Assembly (NCBI GenBank): GCA_016210805.1
Contig: JACQTL010000071.1
Location: 1 to 29,454, forward strand
Reading direction: 5' to 3'
DNA from: Actinomycetota bacterium
GTDB lineage: Bacteria; Actinomycetota; UBA4738; G016210805
DNA: 29,454 nt
Numbering within the stretch: position 1 is the first letter of the stretch; every line of letters starts with the position of its first letter. The notes under the pieces were generated by a model, which searched no databases, was not told the origin of the DNA, and worked only from the letters and a program-made list of their open reading frames with translations. Positions 6,235 to 12,649 of this stretch are shown piece by piece. Both the position numbers and the translations under genes were made by a program.

Positions 6235-8679
6235 TCAGTCGCCGTCCAGGCGGACCCCAGGGATCTCGGCCCGGCGGTCGGGGGGGTCCCGGCGCTCGTA
6301 CCCCCACCCGCCGTCCAGGCGCTCGGTCCCCGTGGTCTTCTCCTGGCCCTCGGCCACCATGCGGAAGGCCTCCACGATCCCCGGGACGAGCAGCACGCGG
6401 CCGGCGCCGTCGCGGGGCATGTGCCACCGGAACTCCTGGACCGTCCCCAGCTCGATCATGGCCTCCCGGAGCTGCCCGTACAGCCCCCGGAGCCTGACGA
6501 CCAGCGCCAGCAGCCCGCACGTGGAGAAGAACGAGTAGGGCTCCACCTCCCGGAGGGCCTCGCGGAAGGAGGCCTCGTCGCCGAACGTCCGGACCCGCCC
6601 CCTGAGGTCCTCCCCGGCGCTCCGGGCGGTGCACAGCACGGCGTGGGGGCGCACGTCCACCACACCCCCCACCGCGAACTGGTAGTCGCGGAACTCCTCC
6701 GCCGAGCACGGGTTCCCGCTCTCCCGGTGGGCCCGGCGGATGGCCCGGTCCAGGTCGTCGGCGTGGGTGACCAGGAGGTCGAGCGGGGCGACGTAGTAGC
6801 CCATCCGGACCCAGGTGCTCCCGTCGCGCTCGAACACGATGGGCGAGCCCAGGGACGGCGGGATCCACACCGCGAGGAGGACGCGCCGGAGGATCTCCAG
6901 GAGGGCCTCCTGGCGCCCAGGGAAGAGGGTGAAGTCCCTGGGGGGCACGAGGGGGAGGAGTTCCTCGGGAGCCTCGGCGCCGACCAGCCGCTGGAGGTCG
7001 GCGGCCAGATCGGAGGTCTCCCAGGTGGCCACGTCCTCGAAGGAGAGCGTGCGGGAGCGCTCCACGAAGAACGTCTCGGCGTCGAAGCGCTCCGGGTCCA
7101 CGTACGGGTCTATCGCGGCCACGACGAGGGTCCGGAGCCTGTGCAGGAGGATCAGGAGGGCCAGGGAGTGGAGCTCGGCCTGGTGCTTGGCCGATCCGAG
7201 GTCCTGGAGGGCCATGGGGTCCAGCCCGGAGAGCTGGGTCCGCCGGAGGGCCGGCTGGGCCAGGAAGTCGAGGACCTGCCTGGCGTTGTCCGTCTCGGGG
7301 TAGTAGCAGACCCCGTCCGGGAACCACGGGAAGAGCGGGTCGTCGCCGAACAGCCCCACCCGGGCCAGGACGAGCGCCAGCTCGCTGGCCGAGGCCACCC
7401 GCATCACGCGGTAGAGGGCCTCGGCGTTGGCCACGGAGAAGAAGCCGTTCTCGCCGCTCCGGATCACGTAGGGCGGCCGGATCTCCTCTCCCCGATCGAA
7501 CAGGGCCGGCTCGGAGGGCGGACCGTCGAGGGGGACGGTGAGGGGCCGGTGGGCCCGGATGTAGTGGCCGATCCGCTCCTCCCGCTCCCGGCGGTGCCCC
7601 GCCTTCGCCCGGCCCGGGCCGTCGTCCTGGGGGTCCCTGGGGAACAGCTCGTCCACCTTCACGTCCAGGAGCCTCTCGCGGACCGCCCCGTGCAGGGGGA
7701 TCCGCTCCCTGACCCTGACCTCGTCGACGCCGATCGCCGCCGCCGTGATCAGGGTCTTCAGGCCGGCCTCCCGGTAGAGCCCGGTGATCCGCTCGGCGAA
7801 CACGTGCTTGTCGGCCAGGAACCGGTCCCGGGCGGCGTGGGCGAACCCCAGCCGGATCTCGGTCGAGACGCCGCCGTTCCCGTCCGGGCCCTCGTCGTAC
7901 ATGCCACCCACCCCGGTGGTGTGGGCGATCAGAACCTCGTCGGCCAGGGACTCCCTGACCACGGCCAGGTCGTCGCGGAGGGCGTGGAGGAACCGGGTCT
8001 TGAGGTCCTGGACGTCCTCCGGCCCCAGGCCGTCGACCTGCTCGACCGCCGCGGACAGGTCGCCCTCGTGGTAGGCCACCACCGACGGGATGGGGATCCC
8101 GACCTGGACCGAGCGGTACCGCTCGATCCCTCGGGGCCCCAGCCACCGCTCGCGGTAGGCCTTGAGGAACGCCGTGAACGGCGCCGCCGCCTCGATGGCC
8201 GCCTCCAGCGCCTCGCGCACGCGCCGGGCCCCGTCGCCGAGGCTCGCCCCCAGCTCCGCCAGGAACGCCTCGACCTGCCGGCCCCGCTCGTCGGGGGACC
8301 GCGACCGGATCCCCCGGAGGCCGGGGAGCGCGGCGATGCCGAACCGCTCCTGGGCCACGAACACGCCGCTCGCCGTGATCAGCCCCGACCCCATGCGGGA
8401 GGGAGCCGGGGCGCCGCGGGACTGGAGGAACCGGCGGAGGCGACGCTCGAACTGCCGGAGCTCGGGCCCGGTCACGGCCGTGGTGACGAGGACCGGCACG
8501 TCGTCCGGACCCGGCGGGGCCACGGCGAACATCTCCTCGTAGATCGAGAGCATCTGCAGGAGAGCGGTGCCGCCGACGGCGCCCGTCCCCCCGAAGAAGA
8601 CGTGGACGTCCCGGTACCGGTCGCCGGACCGGGCGGCCGCGGAGATCTTCGGCCCGAGGCGCTCCCGCTTGTATCCCAT
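6235..8679 (-). CDS. Large protein of unknown function with N-terminal dinucleotide-binding-like motif
   Basis: I do not recognise this family. The 814-residue protein starts MGYKRERLGPKISAAARSGD, then has a strand-loop of Rossmann type at about 25-41 (VHVFFGGTGAVGGTALLQ), the pattern used by NAD(P)-binding proteins. Further conserved-looking segments are LADEVLIAHTTGVGGMYDE, LGFAHAARDRFLADKHVFAE, LKTLITAAAIGVDEV near the middle, and DPLFPWFPDGVCYYPETDNA in the C-terminal half. No signal peptide or membrane helix is evident. I chose ATG at 8679 because GGGGGGAA lies just upstream; the open frame extends further but with low-complexity shadow sequence. It lies 41 nt after the methyltransferase-kinase fusion and 56 nt before pheS, so it may be cotranscribed with the first. 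Codon and base use match the neighbours, giving no sign of recent transfer. It could be an oxidoreductase, or a protein that only kept the fold. Confidence 0.8.
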   Translation of the reverse strand: MGYKRERLGPKISAAARSGDRYRDVHVFFGGTGAVGGTALLQMLSIYEEMFAVAPPGPDDVPVLVTTAVTGPELRQFERRLRRFLQSRGAPAPSRMGSGLITASGVFVAQERFGIAALPGLRGIRSRSPDERGRQVEAFLAELGASLGDGARRVREALEAAIEAAAPFTAFLKAYRERWLGPRGIERYRSVQVGIPIPSVVAYHEGDLSAAVEQVDGLGPEDVQDLKTRFLHALRDDLAVVRESLADEVLIAHTTGVGGMYDEGPDGNGGVSTEIRLGFAHAARDRFLADKHVFAERITGLYREAGLKTLITAAAIGVDEVRVRERIPLHGAVRERLLDVKVDELFPRDPQDDGPGRAKAGHRREREERIGHYIRAHRPLTVPLDGPPSEPALFDRGEEIRPPYVIRSGENGFFSVANAEALYRVMRVASASELALVLARVGLFGDDPLFPWFPDGVCYYPETDNARQVLDFLAQPALRRTQLSGLDPMALQDLGSAKHQAELHSLALLILLHRLRTLVVAAIDPYVDPERFDAETFFVERSRTLSFEDVATWETSDLAADLQRLVGAEAPEELLPLVPPRDFTLFPGRQEALLEILRRVLLAVWIPPSLGSPIVFERDGSTWVRMGYYVAPLDLLVTHADDLDRAIRRAHRESGNPCSAEEFRDYQFAVGGVVDVRPHAVLCTARSAGEDLRGRVRTFGDEASFREALREVEPYSFFSTCGLLALVVRLRGLYGQLREAMIELGTVQEFRWHMPRDGAGRVLLVPGIVEAFRMVAEGQEKTTGTERLDGGWGYERRDPPDRRAEIPGVRLDGD

Positions 8680-8720
8680 CCGTTCCCCCCTACCGCCGGC
8701 GGGCCCCGGCCCGCTAGAAG

Positions 8721-10160
8721 CTACCCCACGGGCACGCGGGCCAGGAGGTGGAGGGCCCCGCCCCGGACCTCGGCCGTGACGTCCCCCCCGGCGGCCCGGG
8801 CGATGCCCCTGGCCACGTACATGCCCATCTTGGTCCCCCGCCCGGAGCCCGGCGAACGGGCTCCGAACAGCGCCTCGACCTCCCCCGGCTCGACCGCCGC
8901 CCCGGCCCGGTCCATCTCGATCTCGAGCGCTCCTTCCCCGACCCGGCCCCGGACCGCCACCGGCCCCTCTTCGGCCCACCACACGGCCGCCTCGAGCATC
9001 GCCCCGACCACCAGGCGGATCCGCTCCGGGTCGACCACCGCGCGGACGTCGCCCCCCTCCCAGCCGACATCGAGCCCGGAGGTCCCCCGCTCCGCGGACG
9101 CAGCCACCCCCTCGACCAGGGGCCGCACGTCCACGGGCTCGGGGTGCAGCTCCAGCCCCCCGCCGGACAGGCGGGCGGCGTCCACCAGGAGCTTGACCAC
9201 GACGTTCAGCCGCTCGGCGTCGTGGGCGATGGCCTCCAGCATGTGGGACCGCTGCTCCTCGGCCAGGTCAGCCCACCGCCGGCGGAGCGTGGTGACGAAC
9301 CCCTTCACCGCCGTGAGGGGCGAGCGGATGTCGTGAGCGGCGGCGGAGATGAGGTCCTCCAGCCGCGCGCCCCCCTCCCTCCCCGGCCGGCGCTGCCTTG
9401 CCGCCTCGAACAGGCACACGGTGGCCGCGGCGGCGAGGTTGAGGGACTCGGCCCGTCCCCCGAGCGGGACGCGGACGGTCGCGTCGGCCAGGGCCGCGAT
9501 CTCGTCGGGGAGGCCCCAGGCCTCGTTCCCGAACAGGAACGCCGTGGGGGCGGAGAGGTCGAGGTCGTAGAGGTCCTCCCGGCCCGAGCCGGCCGTGGCC
9601 AGGACCCGGAGCCCCCGGTCTCGCATCGCGGCCACGGCCGCCTCCCCGGAGGGCTCCCTCACCACCGGGAGGTGGAACACCGAGCCGGCCGAGGCCCGCA
9701 CGGTCTTCGGGTTGTAGACGTCCACCGACGAGCCGCAGAACACAACGGCGTCGGCCCCCGCCGCGTCGGCCGAGCGCAGCACGGTGCCCGCGTTCCCGGG
9801 ATCGCGCACCGCGTAGAGCAGGGCCACCAGCCCGGGCTCGGCGGGAAGGTCGGCCAGGGGGACGTCGAGCATCGGGGCCACGGCGACCAGGCCCTGGGGG
9901 GTGACGGTCGACGTGAGGACCCCCATCACCGGCTCGGAGACGTGGATCACCTCGACCCCGGCCTCCCGGGCCCGGCCCACGATCGGGTCCAGCCGGTCGC
10001 GGTCGGTGTGGAAGAGGACCTCTATGCCCCGGGGCGAGTCCAGGGCCTCCGCCACGCCCTGGGCCCCCTCCACCAGGAACCGTCCGTCGCCGTCGCGGAG
10101 CGCGCCCTTCTTGAGCCGCACGGCCTGGGCGACCTTCCGGTTCCTGGGGGACGTGATCAC
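8721..10160 (-). CDS. SpoU/TrmH-type RNA methyltransferase fused to a degenerate histidine-kinase module
   Basis: One continuous 479-residue frame joins two unrelated modules. Residues 1-255 form a complete SpoU-class 2'-O-ribose RNA methyltransferase: N-terminal SPRNRKVAQAVRLKKG substrate-binding region with FLVEG, motif 1 DPGNAGTVLRSADAAG (118-135), motif 2 LFGNEAWGLP (209-218) and motif 3 PLGGRAESLNLAAAATV (232-248), as in TsnR/RlmB-like enzymes that modify 23S rRNA. Residues 266-330 then form a HisKA-like dimerisation helix pair with an intact H-box, AAHDIRSPLTAVKGF (His276). Residues 370-479 resemble a HATPase_c domain but lack the N-box asparagines (GAMLEAAVWW at 386-395) and the DxGxG motif; only a G2-like GTKMGMYVARGIA is left. 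ATP binding is therefore doubtful. The GTG at 10160 has GGGAGGAG upstream and gives the usual SpoU N-terminus. It follows rplT by 44 nt, the position of tsnR in mycobacteria. Confidence is high for the methyltransferase and good for the kinase-like part. Confidence 0.88.
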   Translation of the reverse strand: MITSPRNRKVAQAVRLKKGALRDGDGRFLVEGAQGVAEALDSPRGIEVLFHTDRDRLDPIVGRAREAGVEVIHVSEPVMGVLTSTVTPQGLVAVAPMLDVPLADLPAEPGLVALLYAVRDPGNAGTVLRSADAAGADAVVFCGSSVDVYNPKTVRASAGSVFHLPVVREPSGEAAVAAMRDRGLRVLATAGSGREDLYDLDLSAPTAFLFGNEAWGLPDEIAALADATVRVPLGGRAESLNLAAAATVCLFEAARQRRPGREGGARLEDLISAAAHDIRSPLTAVKGFVTTLRRRWADLAEEQRSHMLEAIAHDAERLNVVVKLLVDAARLSGGGLELHPEPVDVRPLVEGVAASAERGTSGLDVGWEGGDVRAVVDPERIRLVVGAMLEAAVWWAEEGPVAVRGRVGEGALEIEMDRAGAAVEPGEVEALFGARSPGSGRGTKMGMYVARGIARAAGGDVTAEVRGGALHLLARVPVG

Positions 10161-10204
10161 GGGGCGCTCCTCCCGGGCCGGCGGCGGCCCCGGGCCACCG
10201 GCGC

Positions 10205-10564
10205 CTACGACCCGGAGGCGCCCCTCGCCGCGTCCACGAGCGACCGGAAGGCCGCCGGGTCCCGGACCGCGATGTCGGCCAGGACCTTGCGGTCCAGCTC
10301 GACGCCCGCCTCACGGAGCCCGTGGATGAAGGTCGAGTACGACATGCCGTTCTGCCGGGTGGCGGCCCCGATGCGGGTTATCCACAGGCGCCTGAAGTCG
10401 CCCTTGCGGGCCCGGCGGTCCCGGAAGGCGTAGGCCCCCGAGTGCATCACCTGCTCCTTGGCCACCCTGAGGCGGCGGGACCGGGCGCCCCGGTACCCCT
10501 TCGCCGCCTCCAGGATCTCCCGGCGCTTCTTCTTGGCGTGGACCGATCGCTTGATCCTGGCCAC
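10205..10564 (-). CDS. rplT: 50S ribosomal protein L20
   Basis: Binds 23S rRNA early in assembly of the large subunit. The 119-residue protein begins MARIKRSVHAKKKRREILEA and contains GYRGARSRRLRVAKEQVMHS and RRLWITRIGAATRQNGMSYS, the standard L20 blocks, at normal length. The start is GTG at 10564, placed 3 nt after the rpmI stop, with GGGGGAG at the end of rpmI as ribosome binding site. It is the third gene of infC-rpmI-rplT, an order conserved in most bacteria. In several bacteria L20 represses this operon; no such leader structure was identified here. Confidence 0.98.
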   Translation of the reverse strand: MARIKRSVHAKKKRREILEAAKGYRGARSRRLRVAKEQVMHSGAYAFRDRRARKGDFRRLWITRIGAATRQNGMSYSTFIHGLREAGVELDRKVLADIAVRDPAAFRSLVDAARGASGS

Positions 10565-10567
10565 GGC

Positions 10568-10762
10568 CTACTCCCCCAGGAGCCGGCGGATCGTCGTGGC
10601 GTCCGAGGTGCTCCGCACCTCTGACATGCCCTCGATCCGCCGCCGTCGGCTGCCGGACTTCTTGCGCAGCATGTGGTTCCCGGTCGCCTTGCGGTGCAGC
10701 ACCTTGCCGTTCCGGGTGACCCGGAACCGCTTGGCCGCTCCGCGGTGCGTCTTCAGCTTCAT
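10568..10762 (-). CDS. rpmI: 50S ribosomal protein L35
   Basis: Small, very basic large-subunit protein of 64 residues. MKLKTHRGAAKRFRVTRNGK is the family N-terminus, followed by RKATGNHMLRKKSGSRRRRI. I chose the ATG at 10762 because it gives exactly this N-terminus and has a GAGGT ribosome binding site about 6 nt upstream; a longer reading frame runs back into infC but adds non-homologous residues. It starts 10 nt after the infC stop and ends 3 nt before rplT. Confidence 0.97.
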   Translation of the reverse strand: MKLKTHRGAAKRFRVTRNGKVLHRKATGNHMLRKKSGSRRRRIEGMSEVRSTSDATTIRRLLGE

Positions 10763-10772
10763 CGCTACCTCG

Positions 10773-11357
10773 TCATCCCTGCGAGGTCGTCGCCTCGGTG
10801 GCCGGCTCACGCCGCTCCGCCGCCGACGCGCCCCTCGCCTCCTGGTGCTTCTTGGAGGGGGCGATCACCATCACCATGTTCCGGCCGTCGAGCTTGGGGT
10901 ACGCGTCCACCTGGGCGGTCTCCCCGAGGTCGGCCACCAGCCGGTCCAGGATCTTGCGACCGAGCTCGGTGTGGGCCATCTCGCGCCCCCGGAACATGAT
11001 CGTCACCTTGACCCGCGCCCCCGTCCGGAGGAACCGCTCGACGTGGCCCTTCTTGGTGGCGTAGTCGTGGGGATCGATCTTCGGACGGAACTTGATCTCC
11101 TTGACCTCGACCCGGACCTGCTTCTTGCGCGCCTCCTTCTGACGGATGTCGCGCTCGTACTTGTACTTGCCGTAGTCCATGATCCGGCACACGGGCGGCT
11201 GGGCCTGCGGAGCCACCTCCACCAGATCGAGATCGAGGTCCCGGGCCCTCTGGAGCGCGTCCTGGGTCGAGACGATGCCGATCTGGGCACCGTCCGGCCC
11301 GACCAGGCGCACCTGGGGAGCCCGGATCCTGTCGTTTATGCGCGGATCAAGAGAGAC
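10773..11357 (-). CDS. infC: Translation initiation factor IF-3, with a non-canonical start codon
   Basis: Binds the 30S subunit, blocks premature subunit joining and checks the start codon. The body is standard: VRLVGPDGAQIGIV, DLDLVEVAPQAQPPVCRIMD and GKYKYE in the N-domain, then RPKIDPHDYATKKGHVERFL and KVTIMFRGREMAH in the C-domain. The first canonical in-frame start is GTG at 11312 (179 residues), but the frame upstream reads PRINDRIRAPQ, which matches the actinobacterial IF-3 N-terminus. A perfect AGGAGGTGAT ribosome binding site at 11372-11363 lies 9 nt before the codon GTC at 11357. An in-frame TGA at 11366 limits the gene, and no ATG, GTG or TTG lies between it and 11312. I therefore place the start at GTC 11357 (194 residues); ATA at 11339 is an alternative. 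Rare starts on infC are known from E. coli (AUU), where IF-3 represses its own translation. The C-terminal tail is Ala/Glu/Thr rich. Confidence 0.93.
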   Translation of the reverse strand, partial: VSLDPRINDRIRAPQVRLVGPDGAQIGIVSTQDALQRARDLDLDLVEVAPQAQPPVCRIMDYGKYKYERDIRQKEARKKQVRVEVKEIKFRPKIDPHDYATKKGHVERFLRTGARVKVTIMFRGREMAHTELGRKILDRLVADLGETAQVDAYPKLDGRNMVMVIAPSKKHQEARGASAAERREPATEATTSQG

Positions 11358-11361
11358 CCCG

Positions 11362-11372
11362 CATCACCTCCT
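11362..11372 (-). promoter_or_regulatory. Perfect ribosome binding site of infC
   Basis: AGGAGGTGAT on the minus strand at 11372-11363 is fully complementary to the usual 16S rRNA 3' end. It lies 9 nt before GTC 11357, 27 nt before ATA 11339 and 54 nt before the first canonical start, GTG 11312. This spacing decides against 11312. The ATG that overlaps the site (11364-11362) is out of frame with infC and opens a five-codon frame ending in TGA. Confidence 0.7.
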
Positions 11373-11440
11373 ACCGAGAAACGGGCACCGACGAACCCTC
11401 GCCGGCGCCCACGGATGGAACCTGAACCATGTGGACATCG

Positions 11441-11446
11441 AGTATA
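11441..11446 (-). promoter_or_regulatory. Putative -10 element of the infC-rpmI-rplT operon
   Basis: TATACT on the minus strand, five of six matches to the sigma-70 consensus, about 68 nt upstream of the infC ribosome binding site. The same hexamer serves the riboflavin operon leader. No clear -35 is present: the expected position falls inside the cold-shock gene terminator hairpin. Confidence 0.4.
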
Positions 11447-11457
11447 CGGGAAGCGGC

Positions 11458-11483
11458 GAGCCCCCGGGAGGTCCCGAGGGCTC
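11458..11483 (-). terminator. Hairpin downstream of the cold-shock gene
   Basis: Near-perfect inverted repeat: six outer base pairs (GAGCCC/GGGCTC), one C-A mismatch, then five inner pairs (CGGGA/TCCCG) around a two-base loop. It starts 20 nt after the csp stop codon. The following bases on the minus strand are not a clean T-run, so intrinsic termination is plausible but not assured. Confidence 0.5.
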
Positions 11484-11502
11484 CGCGCGCGGCTGGACGA
11501 GG

Positions 11503-11709
11503 CTAGGCCAGCGCCTTCACGTTCGCGGCCTGCTTGCCCTTCGGCCCGTCGACGATGTCGAACTCGACCTCCTGGCCCTCGGCCAGCGACCGGTACCCGT
11601 CGCCGACGATCGCCGAGAAGTGGACGAACACGTCGTCCCCGTCCTCGCGCTCGATGAAGCCGAAGCCCTTCTCGTTGCTGAACCACTTCACATGACCGAC
11701 CGTGGCCAA
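11503..11709 (-). CDS. Cold-shock-domain protein (CspA family)
   Basis: Single-stranded nucleic-acid-binding protein, an RNA chaperone of 68 residues. The OB fold carries both RNP motifs, KGFGFIERED (RNP1) and DVFVHFSAI (RNP2), then LAEGQEVEFDIVDGPKGKQA, the usual end of the family. The start is TTG at 11709, giving MATVGHVKWFSNEKGFGF; a strong AGGAGG lies 8 nt upstream, and longer readings of the frame are shadows of the cupin region. It is a single-gene unit with its own promoter (TTGCCC, 18 nt, TACGCT) and a hairpin after the stop. A perfect G/C hairpin (11735-11749) lies in its leader and could affect translation. Confidence 0.96.
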   Translation of the reverse strand: MATVGHVKWFSNEKGFGFIEREDGDDVFVHFSAIVGDGYRSLAEGQEVEFDIVDGPKGKQAANVKALA

Positions 11710-11734
11710 GTCCTTCTCCTCCTCGCGACGCGAC

Positions 11735-11749
11735 GCCCCCTCGGGGGGC
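11735..11749 (-). other. G/C hairpin in the csp leader
   Basis: Six perfect base pairs (GCCCCC/GGGGGC) around a TCG loop, about 14 nt upstream of the csp ribosome binding site. Cold-shock mRNAs in other bacteria use leader structure to sense temperature; whether this one does so is unknown. Confidence 0.35.
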
Positions 11750-11762
11750 CGAAACGCGCGGG

Positions 11763-11792
11763 AGCGTAGCACCGGCGCGCCGGGGAGGGCAA
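11763..11792 (-). promoter_or_regulatory. Putative promoter of the cold-shock gene
   Basis: On the minus strand TTGCCC (11792-11787), an 18-nt spacer and TACGCT (11768-11763). The predicted start near 11757 gives a leader of about 48 nt before the TTG start codon. Confidence 0.5.
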
Positions 11793-11798
11793 CGGGTC

Positions 11799-11820
11799 GC
11801 CGGGGCTCCGCCCCGCCGGC
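11799..11820 (-). terminator. Hairpin at the end of the riboflavin operon
   Basis: Immediately after the cupin stop codon the minus strand forms a stem CGGGGC/GCCCCG around a GGA loop. There is no T-run behind it. It is placed to separate the rib operon from the csp promoter just downstream. Confidence 0.4.
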
Positions 11821-12170
11821 TACCACTCCGGCTCGAGGGGGCGGCCGTAGTCGTCCTGGAGCCGGAACGTGTCGTCCTCGGTGGTGTAGCCCTGGGCGAT
11901 CTCCAGGACCCGCCCCCGGGTGGGGCCCGTGTTCGTGATGCGGTGCGGCTCCTCCGAGGAGACCATGAACTCGTCCCCGGGGCGGGCCTCGACCACGCGG
12001 TTGCCGATCTGGATCCTGAGCCCCTCGTCGAGGACGATCCACTGCTCGTCGCGGAGCTGGTGGTAGTGCTCGCTGGTCTCCTGCCCGGGCTCGATCGTGA
12101 TGATCCGGACCGAGGACGGCTGGTTCAGGGCGTAGGTGGTCACCTTGCCCCACGGCTTCTCGACGATCAC
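11820..12170 (-). CDS. Small cupin-domain protein, similar to the C-terminal domain of type II mannose-6-phosphate isomerases
   Basis: A 116-residue single-domain cupin. It starts VIVEKPWGKVTTYALNQ, followed by the metal-site motif TSEHYHQLRDEQWIVLDEG (His-x-His and a later Glu) and the second motif RPGDEFMVSSEEPHRITNTG. The EKPWG opening and the overall layout resemble the cupin half of the ManC/GDP-mannose pyrophosphorylase family, but the nucleotidyltransferase half is absent, so sugar-phosphate isomerase activity is only a possibility. The GTG at 12170 overlaps the ribH stop by 4 nt (GTGA), so it is the last gene of the riboflavin operon. Its role there is unknown; it might act on a sugar phosphate linked to the ribulose-5-phosphate branch, which is speculation. 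Confidence 0.85.
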   Translation of the reverse strand: MIVEKPWGKVTTYALNQPSSVRIITIEPGQETSEHYHQLRDEQWIVLDEGLRIQIGNRVVEARPGDEFMVSSEEPHRITNTGPTRGRVLEIAQGYTTEDDTFRLQDDYGRPLEPEW

Positions 12171-12649
12171 GACGCACCGCCTCCCGAGCTCGCCTGCTCC
12201 ATCACCGAGACCATCTCCATGGCGGCCAGGGCGGCGTCCCAGCCCCGGTTGCCGTGGCGGCCGCCGGCCCGGTCCATGGCCTGGTCGAGCGTATCGGTCG
12301 TGAGCACCCCGAACATGACGGGAACCCCGGCGGCGAGCCCCGCCTCCAGGACCCCCCGGGCCGCGGCCGCGGCCACGTGCTCGTGGTGGTCGGTCTCCCC
12401 CCGGATCACCGCCCCCAGGCACACCACGGCGTGGTACGCACCGCCGGAGGCCAGCGTCCTGGCGGCCAGGGGCAGCTCGAAGGCCCCCGGGACCCAGACG
12501 ACGTCGACGTCCTCGTCGGCCACGCCCGCCTTGCCCAGGCCGGCCAGGGCGCCATCCACCAGCTTGCGGACGACCATCTCGTTGAACCGGGAGGCCACGA
12601 CGGCCACCCGGCGGCCCGCCCCGTCCGGGGTGCCGCGGTAGGTGGTCAC
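12167..12649 (-). CDS. ribH: 6,7-dimethyl-8-ribityllumazine synthase
   Basis: Penultimate step of riboflavin synthesis: condenses the ribitylaminouracil with 3,4-dihydroxy-2-butanone 4-phosphate to give lumazine. The 160-residue protein has the family blocks VVASRFNEMVVRKLVDGA, VPGAFELPLAARTLA, CLGAVIRGETDHHEHVA (catalytic His region), PVMFGVLTTDTLDQAMDRAG and the C-terminal GNRGWDAALAAMEM. The GTG at 12649 overlaps the ribBA stop by 4 nt and gives the usual N-terminal distance to the first block. The enzyme normally forms pentamers or 60-mers. It is fourth in the operon and is translationally coupled on both sides. Confidence 0.97.
   Translation of the reverse strand: MTTYRGTPDGAGRRVAVVASRFNEMVVRKLVDGALAGLGKAGVADEDVDVVWVPGAFELPLAARTLASGGAYHAVVCLGAVIRGETDHHEHVAAAAARGVLEAGLAAGVPVMFGVLTTDTLDQAMDRAGGRHGNRGWDAALAAMEMVSVMEQASSGGGAS

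Noticed and set aside
6179..8146. Extension of PheS upstream into a protein of over 1000 residues
   Set aside because: The upstream part is another frame of the unknown gene and has no homology; PheS from 6178 is already full length.
6421..9336. Long plus-strand open frame opposite the unknown gene and the fusion
   Set aside because: Low-complexity antisense translation. The minus strand shows a real start with ribosome binding site and recognisable motifs in the fusion.
8721..9370. Histidine-kinase module as a separate gene
   Set aside because: No in-frame ATG, GTG or TTG near the domain junction, and the frame is continuous with the methyltransferase.
11362..11364. ATG overlapping the infC ribosome binding site as infC start
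   Set aside because: Out of frame; it ends after five codons at a TGA.
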